From a virus, in the IMG/VR virus record IMGVR_UViG_3300046028_004496, positions 1-29,851 of that record: 29,851 nt of DNA; one strand, 5' to 3'. Positions 7,501 through 16,431 of this stretch are shown here, piece after piece. How positions within the stretch are numbered: the stretch's first letter is position 1; each line of letters opens with the position of its first letter. Position numbers and translations under genes: made by a program. The notes beneath the pieces were generated by a model. The model saw only the letters and a list, made by a program, of their open reading frames with translations. It made no database searches and had not been told where the DNA came from.

Positions 7501-10500
7501 GCTCCCTCGGTGACATTTCCTCGAATGTCCTGCGCGAGTTTTTCAAAGTCATCATCGGTGAATTGCTCGCCTGTGATGGTGTTTGTGAAGTCGCCTGTAT
7601 CTCTACTGTATTCAACATTTTCAATTCCCGGAGCTTGCTCTTTGGTTACATTGTATGTGGCAAATAGCAAATGCGCAAGGTTGAATTGATCATCCCCTGT
7701 TTTCCATGAAAGGCCATATTTCCCAAGTGCTTGCAGCTGGTCTTTATGTGGCTTGATAAAGTCTGTGTCACCGAACTTAGTAGCCAGTGAAGCCATGTTT
7801 ACCATTCTGCGAATAATAGCTGCAGATGTAATGCCTTCTGGATCACCAATAAATACTTTGCCATTATTGGCCGCATAGTTGCCAATGATTGTATAAAGTA
7901 AAGAACCACCGTCACCCTCTTTTGAATCGGCAATATTAACCCATACGTTATTATCTTTTTCAGTAACGTAAGTTACGTTTTTGTTTAGCGCAGATTTAAA
8001 AATGTAAGTTGTTTCATCGTCACCGTCCATGTTTCTTACTTTGGTAACTGTAATAATGCCTTCTGAAACTTCTTTCGCAACCTTGTCTAAATCAGTTTCC
8101 ATTGAAACAGGGTAGCGGTAAGGCGTATCACCAAGTTCACCGATTACTTTAGTCCATGCCATCACCAGTTTTTTAGCATCTGCTTCTGGTATTTCTTGCA
8201 CGCCAAATGAAATGTCTTTTTGATCACGGTTAAATGCGGCAACCATATCAGAAACAAACTGTTGCTTGTTGGCCCCATTCACTACAAAGCTGCGCGCAGG
8301 AATAATGTAGTCATTGATAATTTCATTGTCTGAAAGATCAAGTTTCACGCCGATACTGCGTAGGAATTTACGAATAGCTACAATCGCTGATTTAACAAAG
8401 CTTAATTGCGGTGCGGTCTGCGCCATTTCTGCAAGAACTTCTTCTGCAGCAATACGTTTGTCACTTACTTTAGTTAAGTCAAGGCCGTATTGTTTGGCCT
8501 TTTTAGTCATATCAGCTTTACGCAACAAAGCCACTCGGTCAAGTATTGCACTAAGCTCTTTGCCAAATGTACCACGCAGGCCATAGTGACCTAGTGTTTC
8601 ATGGAACATGACGCGCACAACATCGGCTGCGCTGTTCATTTCACTAGCTACAATGTAAACCTTGCCTGCATCAAAGAAACCTTCTGGCTGCCCGGCTGCG
8701 CCTTGCGATAACTGTCTGTCGTTCTCTTCGCGTACTGCTTTGCGAATAGCCGGGTCGTTCATATCATCAACAACGATTATTTCAGGTGCATTTTTCCAGT
8801 TAGCGCGAATAGCGTTTACTGCTTTTTGTACTGAGGCTTTTGGTAAGCCAGTTATTTTTACAGCATCGCGCTTAAATAAAGGCAGGCCGCCCATTACTTT
8901 CTCGCGCATTTCAGGTGTGATAGTGAAGCCTAGTTGTTGCTTGTAACGTAATGCATTATAAACATTGCTACCAACTTCAATAAGTTCTCCATTATCTGCA
9001 GCTTTATCTAGTACGGATTCAAACTTTTCGTCTGATACGGTTTGCATGTTGATTGACTCAACTTTGCCGCCTATTTTCTTGAGTACGTCTTTAGCAACTT
9101 TAGGCACAATGCTGTCATAGAACGTGCGCATACCTTCGCCGCCTACTTTAAGATCCACGCCAGACAACTCATTCATGTAGCCATATTTGCCTTGTACTTG
9201 CGTGCGACTCCCTTCACCGTCAATAATTTTCTTGGAAATTTCCTTTCCTACAAAATCTTCTAACTTGTTTTCGGAAATATCATCTCCAAGCATATTGCCG
9301 CGGCCACCAGTAAGTGCGCTTACAGCATAAGTACCATTTTCATTTTTTGCATACAGCAGACTATCAACCTGCTTACTCAAATCATACAAATCAGCCGCTT
9401 GCTGGCCATTGATTAAAGCAACCTTATCAAATCCGTTTTCAGCCGCATAACGTACCATGCGTTTGAGTGCGAGCGATAAATAAGCATCGGTCTTTTCAAC
9501 GAAAGGCGCTGTAGGAATTAACCCTGCTTGTGGCTTATAAGAATCAATCAGGTACGGATTTGATTTTCTATTAGCTTTAACATAATCAAAACTTTCTTGT
9601 TGCGTTTTAAATTCAGCAACAACTACTTTTGTATCGTTATCAATTACTTTAAACGGAGTTTTATCAGCAAATCCTTTTTTACGCCCATCAGACGACCAAT
9701 CACTTTGCAGTTCATTAATAAACAAAACCTTATTGCCGTCAGCATCTACACGCTCGTCAAATCTTACGTGTGCGAGAATGTTTTTTTGGTCAAAGTGACC
9801 AGATTTGTAGGTTTCAGGCTTAATCTCAACCATTCTATTTAGTGCATCTTGGGCTTCTTCCTGTGTATAGTAAACATAAGGCAGCGCATTAGGGTCACCA
9901 TCTTTTTCAATGTAATACCGTTCTTCACCACGATAATCAACAGGGTTAATTTTCAAACGTGACAGTAGATTTTCATCTATCGTTGATTTGCTAGGAAGCG
10001 TCAGCAACAACTCTTTATAGTTCTCTCCGCCTGCCACGGTGTATTTTTCGTACTTGGTTTCATCTACATATTCAGGAGTTGAGCGCAAGCGATCATCTAA
10101 ATCATTAAACTCATTTTCTAGCGATTCATATTTAACTTTTGCATCACCAGTAAGATCAGGAATTATTCCAAATTCTTCTACAAGTTTTGTAACTTCATCG
10201 TTAATTTCTTCCATGCGAGATTCAACACGCTCACGCCATTTATCGCCAAGCATCGTTTCCGTAACCTGCACACCGTTAGAATTTAAGTAATCCAACACTT
10301 GTTCTTTAGTGACTAATCCTGTTTTAAAATCAAGCCATTCATTTACGCCTGTCCACTCAATTTCATCTGGCTTAACGCCTTTTTGAGTTAGGTTTTTAAT
10401 CATGCCTTTCCAAATAGAACCTTGCGCTTTATTGGTTTTAATTTCATCAATAGCATTTGAAAGTGCTGAGTAGAAAATTGGTGCGCTGACAGAATTGCCA

Positions 10501-13500
10501 CGGCTAAACATAGCTACGCCGCCGTTGTCGGCTTCCTGTTTCTCGACAACTACCATACGCGCATTAACGCTAGTATTTACCGGCAATGAAGCGTCTTTGA
10601 ACGTACCTTCTTCTAGCTTCTCGGAAGTACCACCTACTGATTCAAGCCAATCACGGAACTCGGTAGCACGTTTGTCACTACCAAAAAATACACCTTCGCC
10701 CATAATAGCGACTAGCTTACCGTTTGGTTTAAGCAAGTTATAGGCGTGCCGAATATGTTCTTCATCGCGGCGATTGCTGAATGGTGGATTCATGATAATG
10801 CGGTCATATTTCTCGGAAATATCCAGGAAGTCACTGCCAACCACATTAAAACCTTTAAGTTCTAATAGTTCGCGTCTGTCACCATTAAACTCAACTACAT
10901 CAGGTTCAAAGCCTGCATCACGAATACGCTCGGCAATATGCCCCATACCGGCAGAAGGCTCTAATACATTCATGCCATCCTGAATATCTGCCGCGTCAAT
11001 CATTTCATCAGCGGTGCTTGCCGGTGTCGGGAAGAAGTCTAAGCCGTCATTACGGCGGCCTATCATCTTGCGTTCAAGTTCTTTGATTTTATCCGGCTGC
11101 TTCGTATTCTCTTTAAGTCCAATGAACTCACGTAATGCTGCACGCATTTCAGCAGGGTTCTCAATGCCCATACGTGCTAATTTTTCACGCTTGTCATAAG
11201 CATTGTCAAACTGCCAAGGCATGTTTAATTTGCTGGATTTGCGATTTGCTTTGCCAATCTTTTCAACAATATCTTTCCCGAGATCCGCAGACAGAGTAAT
11301 TTGCTTATCATCATCACCATCCCATACGCCTCGCTCTTTAGCGGCACTAGGGCTGTCAATAATGATATTTTCACCACGCTTGAATGGCAAAACTATTGCC
11401 TTGCCTTTAAAACCAGAGCGTTTAATTGCCTCTTCTGCCAATGATTTAGAACTGAATACTGCACGCTCACCTGTACTTGTTGTGAATCGTGATACTTTAT
11501 AGATATTCTCTTTTGCAAATTTCAAATAAGCATCGGTAACATCATCGGCAACGGATAGAATGCGATTGCCAAGCAACTTCAACCCATCAGTTTCAGCCAT
11601 AGCTCGGCCTAAACTTGCCAAATCTGAGCGATACAATGTATATGCAGGAAAGTCCGCGTAATCCGCTGTTTCTTTTGTCGGTGCATCATACTGATGTTTC
11701 TCATAATCCCCATAAGCAGGATATTCGGCACGCAATTTTGTGTACTGCGCGGCACTTGTCAGGCTTTGCAATAATTCAACCTGTACTTTTTGGCGCACCT
11801 TGCCTAAGTATTTGGCGGCTCCTGATTCAATTGCCTGTGCGATATTACGCATGGTAATGGCCATTGCCTTATCTGCACTTGCTGCAGCTTCTGCGCGTGC
11901 TGCCATACCTGCCCTGCGGCTGGTGTTAGATTTGCGCTCACGGCCTAATTCTTCATCGGCTTTTTCTTCTAACTTATCAGCCATTTCAGTTAAGCGCTCT
12001 ACCGCTGATTGTGACTTGTCATCCTCGAATGCACTGCGGCGTTCTTTGGCTTGCTCTTTTGCGGCAGAATTATCACCGCCAGCTAATTGCACAAAGGCTT
12101 CTGCATTTTCTCTGGTAGTAAATTGGAAGCCTGGCACTGCACCGCGACCACGGAATGATGAATAGTAACCGCCAAGTTTTTTCGCACCGGAATTAAGTGT
12201 GTTGTAATCCTCTTTGCTGACACGTTCAGAAAGTTGCACCACGAATAAATCATGGCCTTTCTGTGTGTGCTTGGTTTCAATGATGCTACCTTCTACCGTT
12301 TGACCGGCAACGCTTACGCTACTCTGTGCTAATTCTTTGCGGCCTGCTCGGTCTGCAATAGTTCGTTCTGCATAAAGATTGTCATAGGTTTCACGATGAT
12401 CCGGCGTAAGCGTCATGCGTGCTTCTTTGAGTGACATACCATCACCCATTTTTCCGCGCAAATAATTAGTATAGTCATCTAGCGTTTTAGGGTCTTGCAT
12501 CCCTTCTTTACGCTCTGCTAATCTGGACTCGCGTTCTGCCTTGGCTTCCTGCAATTTATACATCGCTTTATCAAGCGATTCTTGAGTTATAGCCTCAACT
12601 TGAGATTTGATGCTTTTATATTTATCTTCACCAAATCCGTATGAATAACTTGTAAGCCCAGATTCGCCAGGTAATAAAAAGTCGCTTACCATATCAGCAT
12701 AAAGCGCACTCACTACACGGTCTTTTTTCTCGCTCTTATAGCGTGATTCTAAGCGTGCGCCGCCACGGTCAAATAACTGTTGCTTGGTAAAGTTCTGATT
12801 TAAGTACTCAGTGATAGATTTTTCATTCTCGATTAAGTAGTTAAATGCCGCTTTGTAATCATCGGCATTGGCAATGCCTTTGCTGTATTCATCCATTGCA
12901 TTGTCGTATAGGCTAAGTGGAGTTTGTAATTTCTCTTCTTGTGCTGTCGGCTCTGCATAAGCATCAGCCACCTCATCGGCCGTAACTTTCCCCTCGCGCA
13001 CATCTTTAATTGTGTCGAGCTTCTCCTTACCTTTAACGCCTGCTGCGGTGAGTGCTTCTGTGGCTTTGGTTACTTCGTCAATTGCTTGACCGTTGCTTGA
13101 TTGATTAACTGTATTTTCTGCAACGTCCGCGCCAGTGCTGGACTCTGTTGTTGATTGTGCTTTTAATTCTTTAATCTCTGCACGTAATTCATTGATTGTG
13201 TCATTTACCCTACCTACGTTTGCATTGTAAGTAGTAGTCTGCGCTCTGGTTGCTGATCCATTGCGGTACTTTTCCATATGCTTTGTCTGCATATCAGTAC
13301 GTTTTGCAATTTCTTTTTCAAGCCTAGCTTCTAAAGATTGAATCTCTTTACTTGGCTGCGCGACTTCTGGCGCTGTAAGTAAATCACCCTGCCCTGCAAA
13401 CTGGTTATCAATAACCTTTGCATCGTTATCTTTGGTAGTTTTTGCATCTTTACCAGTAGCGGTTAGATCAAAACTATCTGCAGCAATTGCTTGGCGTGCT

Positions 13501-16379
13501 TTGCGCTCGTCCTCAAGCTTTGCCGCTGCATCGGCTTTTTCTGCTTCGCTACTGGCCTTGGTTTCTGCCTCTTGCGCCGCAATGCCTGCGTTTATTTCTT
13601 CATTGGTTTGGCCTGCTAGAGCAAAATCATCAGTTACTTGCGCTTGCTCACTGGTGTTAGTTTGCGCTCCTTCTTGAGTTCCTTGGCTGCTTCCAGTACC
13701 GCCATTCTCGCTGTCGGTGTTAAAGACGCGAGCATCTGTAGCACTTTCTCTTTCTTCGCTACTTGCTTGTTGGAGTTGTCCATTTATTTCATCCTCTGTA
13801 AGTTCGTCTGCTACGTCTGCAACTGCGTTGCCTTCATATTGCAATGCCTTGAGCTCTTCTTCAACTGCGTAAGGCAGCACGCTTTCACCATTGCGGATTC
13901 TATCCGCTAGGTAATCATACGCCTCTGTTGAATCAAATGCTTCATCATTTGCACCGTTGGCTTCAAGGCGCATGTTGTACGGAAGGTAATCATCCAGGTC
14001 GCCGCCTTCGATCAAACCTTTTAATGAGCGCTTGCTGTTTAATTTAAATATCTTGTTGTAACCGCCCGGCGCAAAGCCACGCTGCTCACCGGTAATATCT
14101 AATTTTTCAGAATTTAAAATACCGCCCAAATCATTGATTGTAGTTAGCAGCGATTTAATTTTAGGCGCTTTAGGTTTAGCGGCTTTTGGTTTTGGTGTGC
14201 TAACTTCTTTTGCGCCTTCTGCAACCTGTGCAGATGGGAACTCTGAAACATTAGTTAGCAAGTCTTTAATTGGTGCATTCAAACGAATAACATCAACGTT
14301 ATCTTCATTCTGTAGCTTTGATAACCATTGGTGGTGTCCATCTAATACGTGATTATCAGATGAAACTAGAATAGAACGATCACCGCCAACGTATTCACTA
14401 GCCTGTTTAACTTTAGCTTCCGAAAATTCCTGTTGTGTTGGTTTGAGTGATGACGCCGGTACCGTTTCCTGCTCATGGCTAATGCCACGCGCATTTAGAA
14501 AATTGACCATGGCGCCACGGTGTTCCGCTTTAATCTGCGGCATTTCTGAACGTGGAATATTTAACGTGCCGGTATCAGGGTTAAATGCGGTCCACTCTTT
14601 ATTAATCTTTTCGCCGGCCACCGGCACTTGTACGTCTTTTGCCGTTTCATCGACACGTTTTTGTGATGTGTTTACGCTATCGACATTAGTAATGCCGCGC
14701 AAAGCCAATTCAGCATCAATTTTGCTGATAACTGTTGCGTCCGTAGTCATGCTGCGCATCTGCGGCAGAAAGTCGTCTGCAGCAGCTGCAAATGGGCGAT
14801 CTAGTGTACTGTCGGTATTGCTTCCAGTTCCAGTAGCCACATTGCCCGGCTCGCTTGATGTAAATGTTTCGGTAGCGTTACCCAATCCTGATCCGTCTGG
14901 CTGTACAGGTAAATCTGCCACGCCTCCTTGAGGCTGATTATCTGCGCCTTCAATGGTTCCTGTAGCCAATCCGGTAGCGGCATCATTCGTATTGCTGACA
15001 TTATCATCCCCTAGAATATCAGCTGCATTAATTGCCTCTGTAGCGCCTTGAACTTGCGCAAGTAAGTCTGTATCGGTGATTGAGTTTAATAAGCCTGGTG
15101 CTGCCGGAATATCCAAAGCTTTTTCAGCCAAAGCAATAGCATCTTCTACGGTTGCATCTGGATTAGTGATGTTGGCTAGTGCGTTGTCGGCTTCGGCAGT
15201 TTTAGCTTGATCTTCTTGTTTCTTTTGCTGTGAAGCATTAAAGGCCACTAACAATTGCTTATTAATTTGCTCGGCTTCATTAGTGCCTGCCGGTGCGTCC
15301 AGTTTGCTTGCAATACTAGTTAGAATTGCACCGCCTGCGCCCATGCCGCTAGATTGCAAGATAGTTGCAAGCGCGGTATCTTTAACAGCCTGCTTGTAAT
15401 CTTCAAAACTAGCGTTTTGATTTAAGCCAATTTCCGGGGTCTTATCAACTAAGAATTGCAGCGTAGTTGTAAACTCTTCTGCAGGCAGTTCTTTTAAACT
15501 GCTTTCCAGCATGGCCGTACCAAGTTCAGCAATGCCATTGCCTTTAACGGCTTTATTTAAACCTTTGGTAAGCTTGTCAAAGCCACCTAGTTTTTCGCCT
15601 ATCACTTCGGCGGCGGCCATTGGTGCAGATCTAAATGCTGATTGTAATGGGCTTAAATCTTTATCGCGGCCTTCGTTATACTCTTGCAAGGCTACACCGC
15701 CAAACATAGCAGGCAATGCACTGCCGCCGGTAGCTGCACCCACTACTAAAGCCGGGGCCGTATTGATCACAGATGATATGGCGTTAGCGCCTGCCTCTGG
15801 CAAATCTTGCACAATTGATTCTTTTGCAAAGCCTTCAACTGGCGTGCCGCGCAATACTGCACGATTCTCAATTTCTTTTGCGTAAGCGTTTTGATTTTCA
15901 GCTACTTTAGCCAAAGTTTCAGAATCGGTTATATCAGCAATAGACTTGATTAAGCCTGCTTCCATTTTACCAAGTCCAGCATACCCACGATTCAAGCCAA
16001 CTTTAGCAACGCCAGAAAAGCCATCTACAATTTCAGCGCCTTTATTAAGCGTGTTTGGCTTCTTGTTTTCTTCAACAACTTTTTTAAATGATTTATCTGC
16101 AGTCTGATCTGGCTTAACTTCTTTGCCATCCATGCCTTCAACTACTGACTTGGTGCGCAATTCGTCTGCAATGGCTAAAGGCAATCTAAGCGCATTGTCT
16201 TTAATGTAGCTTGCAGCTTCTTTAACTGTGCCGCCAAACGTTCTCTCTGGCGCTTTTGGTGTGCTTGCTTGGGATGGGGCTTTTAGAATGTCACTTTCAA
16301 TAGCAGACGTAATATCCGCATCGGTCATTGAATCAGGAAAGTCAACAAGGCCAACGCCAGGTACATCAATACGTTTCAT
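4539..16379 (-). CDS. Giant polyvalent ejected virion protein (methyltransferase, ParB-like and metallopeptidase-like domains)
   Basis: About 3,946 residues in one frame, 40% of the window. Visible order: N-terminal IDVPGVGLVDFPDSM segment; Ala/Gly-rich helical region ~100-370; Ser/Thr/Gly linkers ~400-545; ParB-like nuclease region ~640-710 with LDGHHQW (D679-W684); coiled coils ~940-1500; class I adenine methyltransferase ~1775-1960 with motif I EPSAGMGH (1807-1814) and motif IV NPPF (1864-1867); large-polyvalent-protein segments with INELQSDWSSDGRKKG (~2220) and TPEMREKVMGGLPLF (~2488); metallopeptidase-like HETLGHYG (2593-2600); then an LPD38-like region from ~3300 with hydrophobic patches to ~3700 and a charged helical C-terminus. 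I see no helicase motifs, unlike P1 DarB. Such proteins are packaged and ejected to protect incoming DNA or form a conduit; that role is inferred from family and neighbours. ATG 16379 is preferred over TTG 16385 because GGAG is then eight bases upstream. Confidence 0.9.
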   Translation of the reverse strand: MKRIDVPGVGLVDFPDSMTDADITSAIESDILKAPSQASTPKAPERTFGGTVKEAASYIKDNALRLPLAIADELRTKSVVEGMDGKEVKPDQTADKSFKKVVEENKKPNTLNKGAEIVDGFSGVAKVGLNRGYAGLGKMEAGLIKSIADITDSETLAKVAENQNAYAKEIENRAVLRGTPVEGFAKESIVQDLPEAGANAISSVINTAPALVVGAATGGSALPAMFGGVALQEYNEGRDKDLSPLQSAFRSAPMAAAEVIGEKLGGFDKLTKGLNKAVKGNGIAELGTAMLESSLKELPAEEFTTTLQFLVDKTPEIGLNQNASFEDYKQAVKDTALATILQSSGMGAGGAILTSIASKLDAPAGTNEAEQINKQLLVAFNASQQKKQEDQAKTAEADNALANITNPDATVEDAIALAEKALDIPAAPGLLNSITDTDLLAQVQGATEAINAADILGDDNVSNTNDAATGLATGTIEGADNQPQGGVADLPVQPDGSGLGNATETFTSSEPGNVATGTGSNTDSTLDRPFAAAADDFLPQMRSMTTDATVISKIDAELALRGITNVDSVNTSQKRVDETAKDVQVPVAGEKINKEWTAFNPDTGTLNIPRSEMPQIKAEHRGAMVNFLNARGISHEQETVPASSLKPTQQEFSEAKVKQASEYVGGDRSILVSSDNHVLDGHHQWLSKLQNEDNVDVIRLNAPIKDLLTNVSEFPSAQVAEGAKEVSTPKPKAAKPKAPKIKSLLTTINDLGGILNSEKLDITGEQRGFAPGGYNKIFKLNSKRSLKGLIEGGDLDDYLPYNMRLEANGANDEAFDSTEAYDYLADRIRNGESVLPYAVEEELKALQYEGNAVADVADELTEDEINGQLQQASSEERESATDARVFNTDSENGGTGSSQGTQEGAQTNTSEQAQVTDDFALAGQTNEEINAGIAAQEAETKASSEAEKADAAAKLEDERKARQAIAADSFDLTATGKDAKTTKDNDAKVIDNQFAGQGDLLTAPEVAQPSKEIQSLEARLEKEIAKRTDMQTKHMEKYRNGSATRAQTTTYNANVGRVNDTINELRAEIKELKAQSTTESSTGADVAENTVNQSSNGQAIDEVTKATEALTAAGVKGKEKLDTIKDVREGKVTADEVADAYAEPTAQEEKLQTPLSLYDNAMDEYSKGIANADDYKAAFNYLIENEKSITEYLNQNFTKQQLFDRGGARLESRYKSEKKDRVVSALYADMVSDFLLPGESGLTSYSYGFGEDKYKSIKSQVEAITQESLDKAMYKLQEAKAERESRLAERKEGMQDPKTLDDYTNYLRGKMGDGMSLKEARMTLTPDHRETYDNLYAERTIADRAGRKELAQSSVSVAGQTVEGSIIETKHTQKGHDLFVVQLSERVSKEDYNTLNSGAKKLGGYYSSFRGRGAVPGFQFTTRENAEAFVQLAGGDNSAAKEQAKERRSAFEDDKSQSAVERLTEMADKLEEKADEELGRERKSNTSRRAGMAARAEAAASADKAMAITMRNIAQAIESGAAKYLGKVRQKVQVELLQSLTSAAQYTKLRAEYPAYGDYEKHQYDAPTKETADYADFPAYTLYRSDLASLGRAMAETDGLKLLGNRILSVADDVTDAYLKFAKENIYKVSRFTTSTGERAVFSSKSLAEEAIKRSGFKGKAIVLPFKRGENIIIDSPSAAKERGVWDGDDDKQITLSADLGKDIVEKIGKANRKSSKLNMPWQFDNAYDKREKLARMGIENPAEMRAALREFIGLKENTKQPDKIKELERKMIGRRNDGLDFFPTPASTADEMIDAADIQDGMNVLEPSAGMGHIAERIRDAGFEPDVVEFNGDRRELLELKGFNVVGSDFLDISEKYDRIIMNPPFSNRRDEEHIRHAYNLLKPNGKLVAIMGEGVFFGSDKRATEFRDWLESVGGTSEKLEEGTFKDASLPVNTSVNARMVVVEKQEADNGGVAMFSRGNSVSAPIFYSALSNAIDEIKTNKAQGSIWKGMIKNLTQKGVKPDEIEWTGVNEWLDFKTGLVTKEQVLDYLNSNGVQVTETMLGDKWRERVESRMEEINDEVTKLVEEFGIIPDLTGDAKVKYESLENEFNDLDDRLRSTPEYVDETKYEKYTVAGGENYKELLLTLPSKSTIDENLLSRLKINPVDYRGEERYYIEKDGDPNALPYVYYTQEEAQDALNRMVEIKPETYKSGHFDQKNILAHVRFDERVDADGNKVLFINELQSDWSSDGRKKGFADKTPFKVIDNDTKVVVAEFKTQQESFDYVKANRKSNPYLIDSYKPQAGLIPTAPFVEKTDAYLSLALKRMVRYAAENGFDKVALINGQQAADLYDLSKQVDSLLYAKNENGTYAVSALTGGRGNMLGDDISENKLEDFVGKEISKKIIDGEGSRTQVQGKYGYMNELSGVDLKVGGEGMRTFYDSIVPKVAKDVLKKIGGKVESINMQTVSDEKFESVLDKAADNGELIEVGSNVYNALRYKQQLGFTITPEMREKVMGGLPLFKRDAVKITGLPKASVQKAVNAIRANWKNAPEIIVVDDMNDPAIRKAVREENDRQLSQGAAGQPEGFFDAGKVYIVASEMNSAADVVRVMFHETLGHYGLRGTFGKELSAILDRVALLRKADMTKKAKQYGLDLTKVSDKRIAAEEVLAEMAQTAPQLSFVKSAIVAIRKFLRSIGVKLDLSDNEIINDYIIPARSFVVNGANKQQFVSDMVAAFNRDQKDISFGVQEIPEADAKKLVMAWTKVIGELGDTPYRYPVSMETDLDKVAKEVSEGIITVTKVRNMDGDDETTYIFKSALNKNVTYVTEKDNNVWVNIADSKEGDGGSLLYTIIGNYAANNGKVFIGDPEGITSAAIIRRMVNMASLATKFGDTDFIKPHKDQLQALGKYGLSWKTGDDQFNLAHLLFATYNVTKEQAPGIENVEYSRDTGDFTNTITGEQFTDDDFEKLAQDIRGNVTEGAAGRGTLKIAATIGSILREEAAGRSWLANSGVGDGASQLRSNRLTDALYSRSTPQSSVPEETKAQATQRVIQDKFNRFKVLQDWVISQGVNLSEAADVFLSETLMSGRISTRKEDFREGFVKPLIERTQSAGITMEQVGDYLKVQHAPEANKRARELQGDVDATAYGISDADAAASMKDFKAVPNFAELKTIANEWRSITDKTKQIKLDSGLLTPEMVAAWENTYDVYVPVKGGDDNIKAGLGKGLHVNGKTKQRLGHGLRDEAIIENILRDHESAITLDEKNRVGKALIKFALEVQNDDIITISKPVKRKVLKQGETAYVVAHKGLDLASFDTKIEANMYIQAQAALGATRSDFSIDKTQDPVRVMLQASPMLADNEVNVYIAGHAVRVQINDEIAAREYKNLGVEHLNSILGASREINNFLSKVYTGYSPDFILTNPIRDAIQGFITLTGNEGFTTAAKIFANYPNAVKELVKHFKNKGASSLVNEYRAMGGSTGGAYLSDLERIGNDIQASFDEYSGARATYDRVYTKSIGEGKSKKTAHTMAALKSGISGFKKIPVIGHFLSLMENLNAITENALRVATYKTLSESGMSKAKSAAQAKNLMNFNRKGEKSNAAGALYLFFNPSVQGTKLIYDALFDSPHKNQARALAGSMTLAAITVGLMQLSGDDEDKEKWNNTPDYVKDGNLVIDMFGVQVTITLPYGYRMFWTLGNVMLDAQQGKDLDKLAIRLASSVFENVSAIGKPIDENGDINLFQVLPTTPKMAVGATELVNQDNFGNPITPRKWKESTPDSQLMNRGTYGSLYDTTAGGLNLITGGSDFEAGLIDVSPETLKYWVKSLTGGTGQFVLDSGNIIINGLQGVAPQDARDIPVVRRFVRETGIRDLRAAFWERKNEADVAAGQLADAKKARDIDAFTDLTDRKGVLANMAKASKRMIKMANVKRDLVAEIKADETLSLSQKIDEINKIEKEEAEIYDMFISMYDDNVK

Positions 16380-16414
16380 GCACAATACTCCAATTAATTG
16401 TAAGAGTATTGTGC
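16380..16414 (-). promoter_or_regulatory. Hairpin over the giant gene's Shine-Dalgarno
   Basis: Perfect 11-base inverted repeat: GCACAATACTC (16380-16390) and GAGTATTGTGC (16404-16414), with a 13-base centre that contains the palindrome CAATTAATTG. In the - strand RNA the stem ends immediately before the ATG (16379), and three of the four Shine-Dalgarno bases (GGAG) are inside it. This can hide the ribosome site, act as an RNase III-type processing site between the upstream gene and the giant gene, or be a DNA operator. It lacks a U tract, so it is not an intrinsic terminator. Confidence 0.65.
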
Positions 16415-16431
16415 GTTAACCCATGTGTGTG

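Noticed and set aside
14443-14931. 162-codon + strand frame and many similar antisense frames inside the giant gene
   Set aside because: They mirror the strongly coding - strand, are Ser/Ala/Pro-rich without family features, and lack ribosome sites.
16380-16385. TTG 16385 as start of the giant protein
   Set aside because: Only about two bases from GGAG; ATG 16379 gives normal spacing.
16380-16414. Reading the hairpin as an intrinsic terminator
   Set aside because: AT-rich stem and no U tract; the giant gene starts immediately after it.
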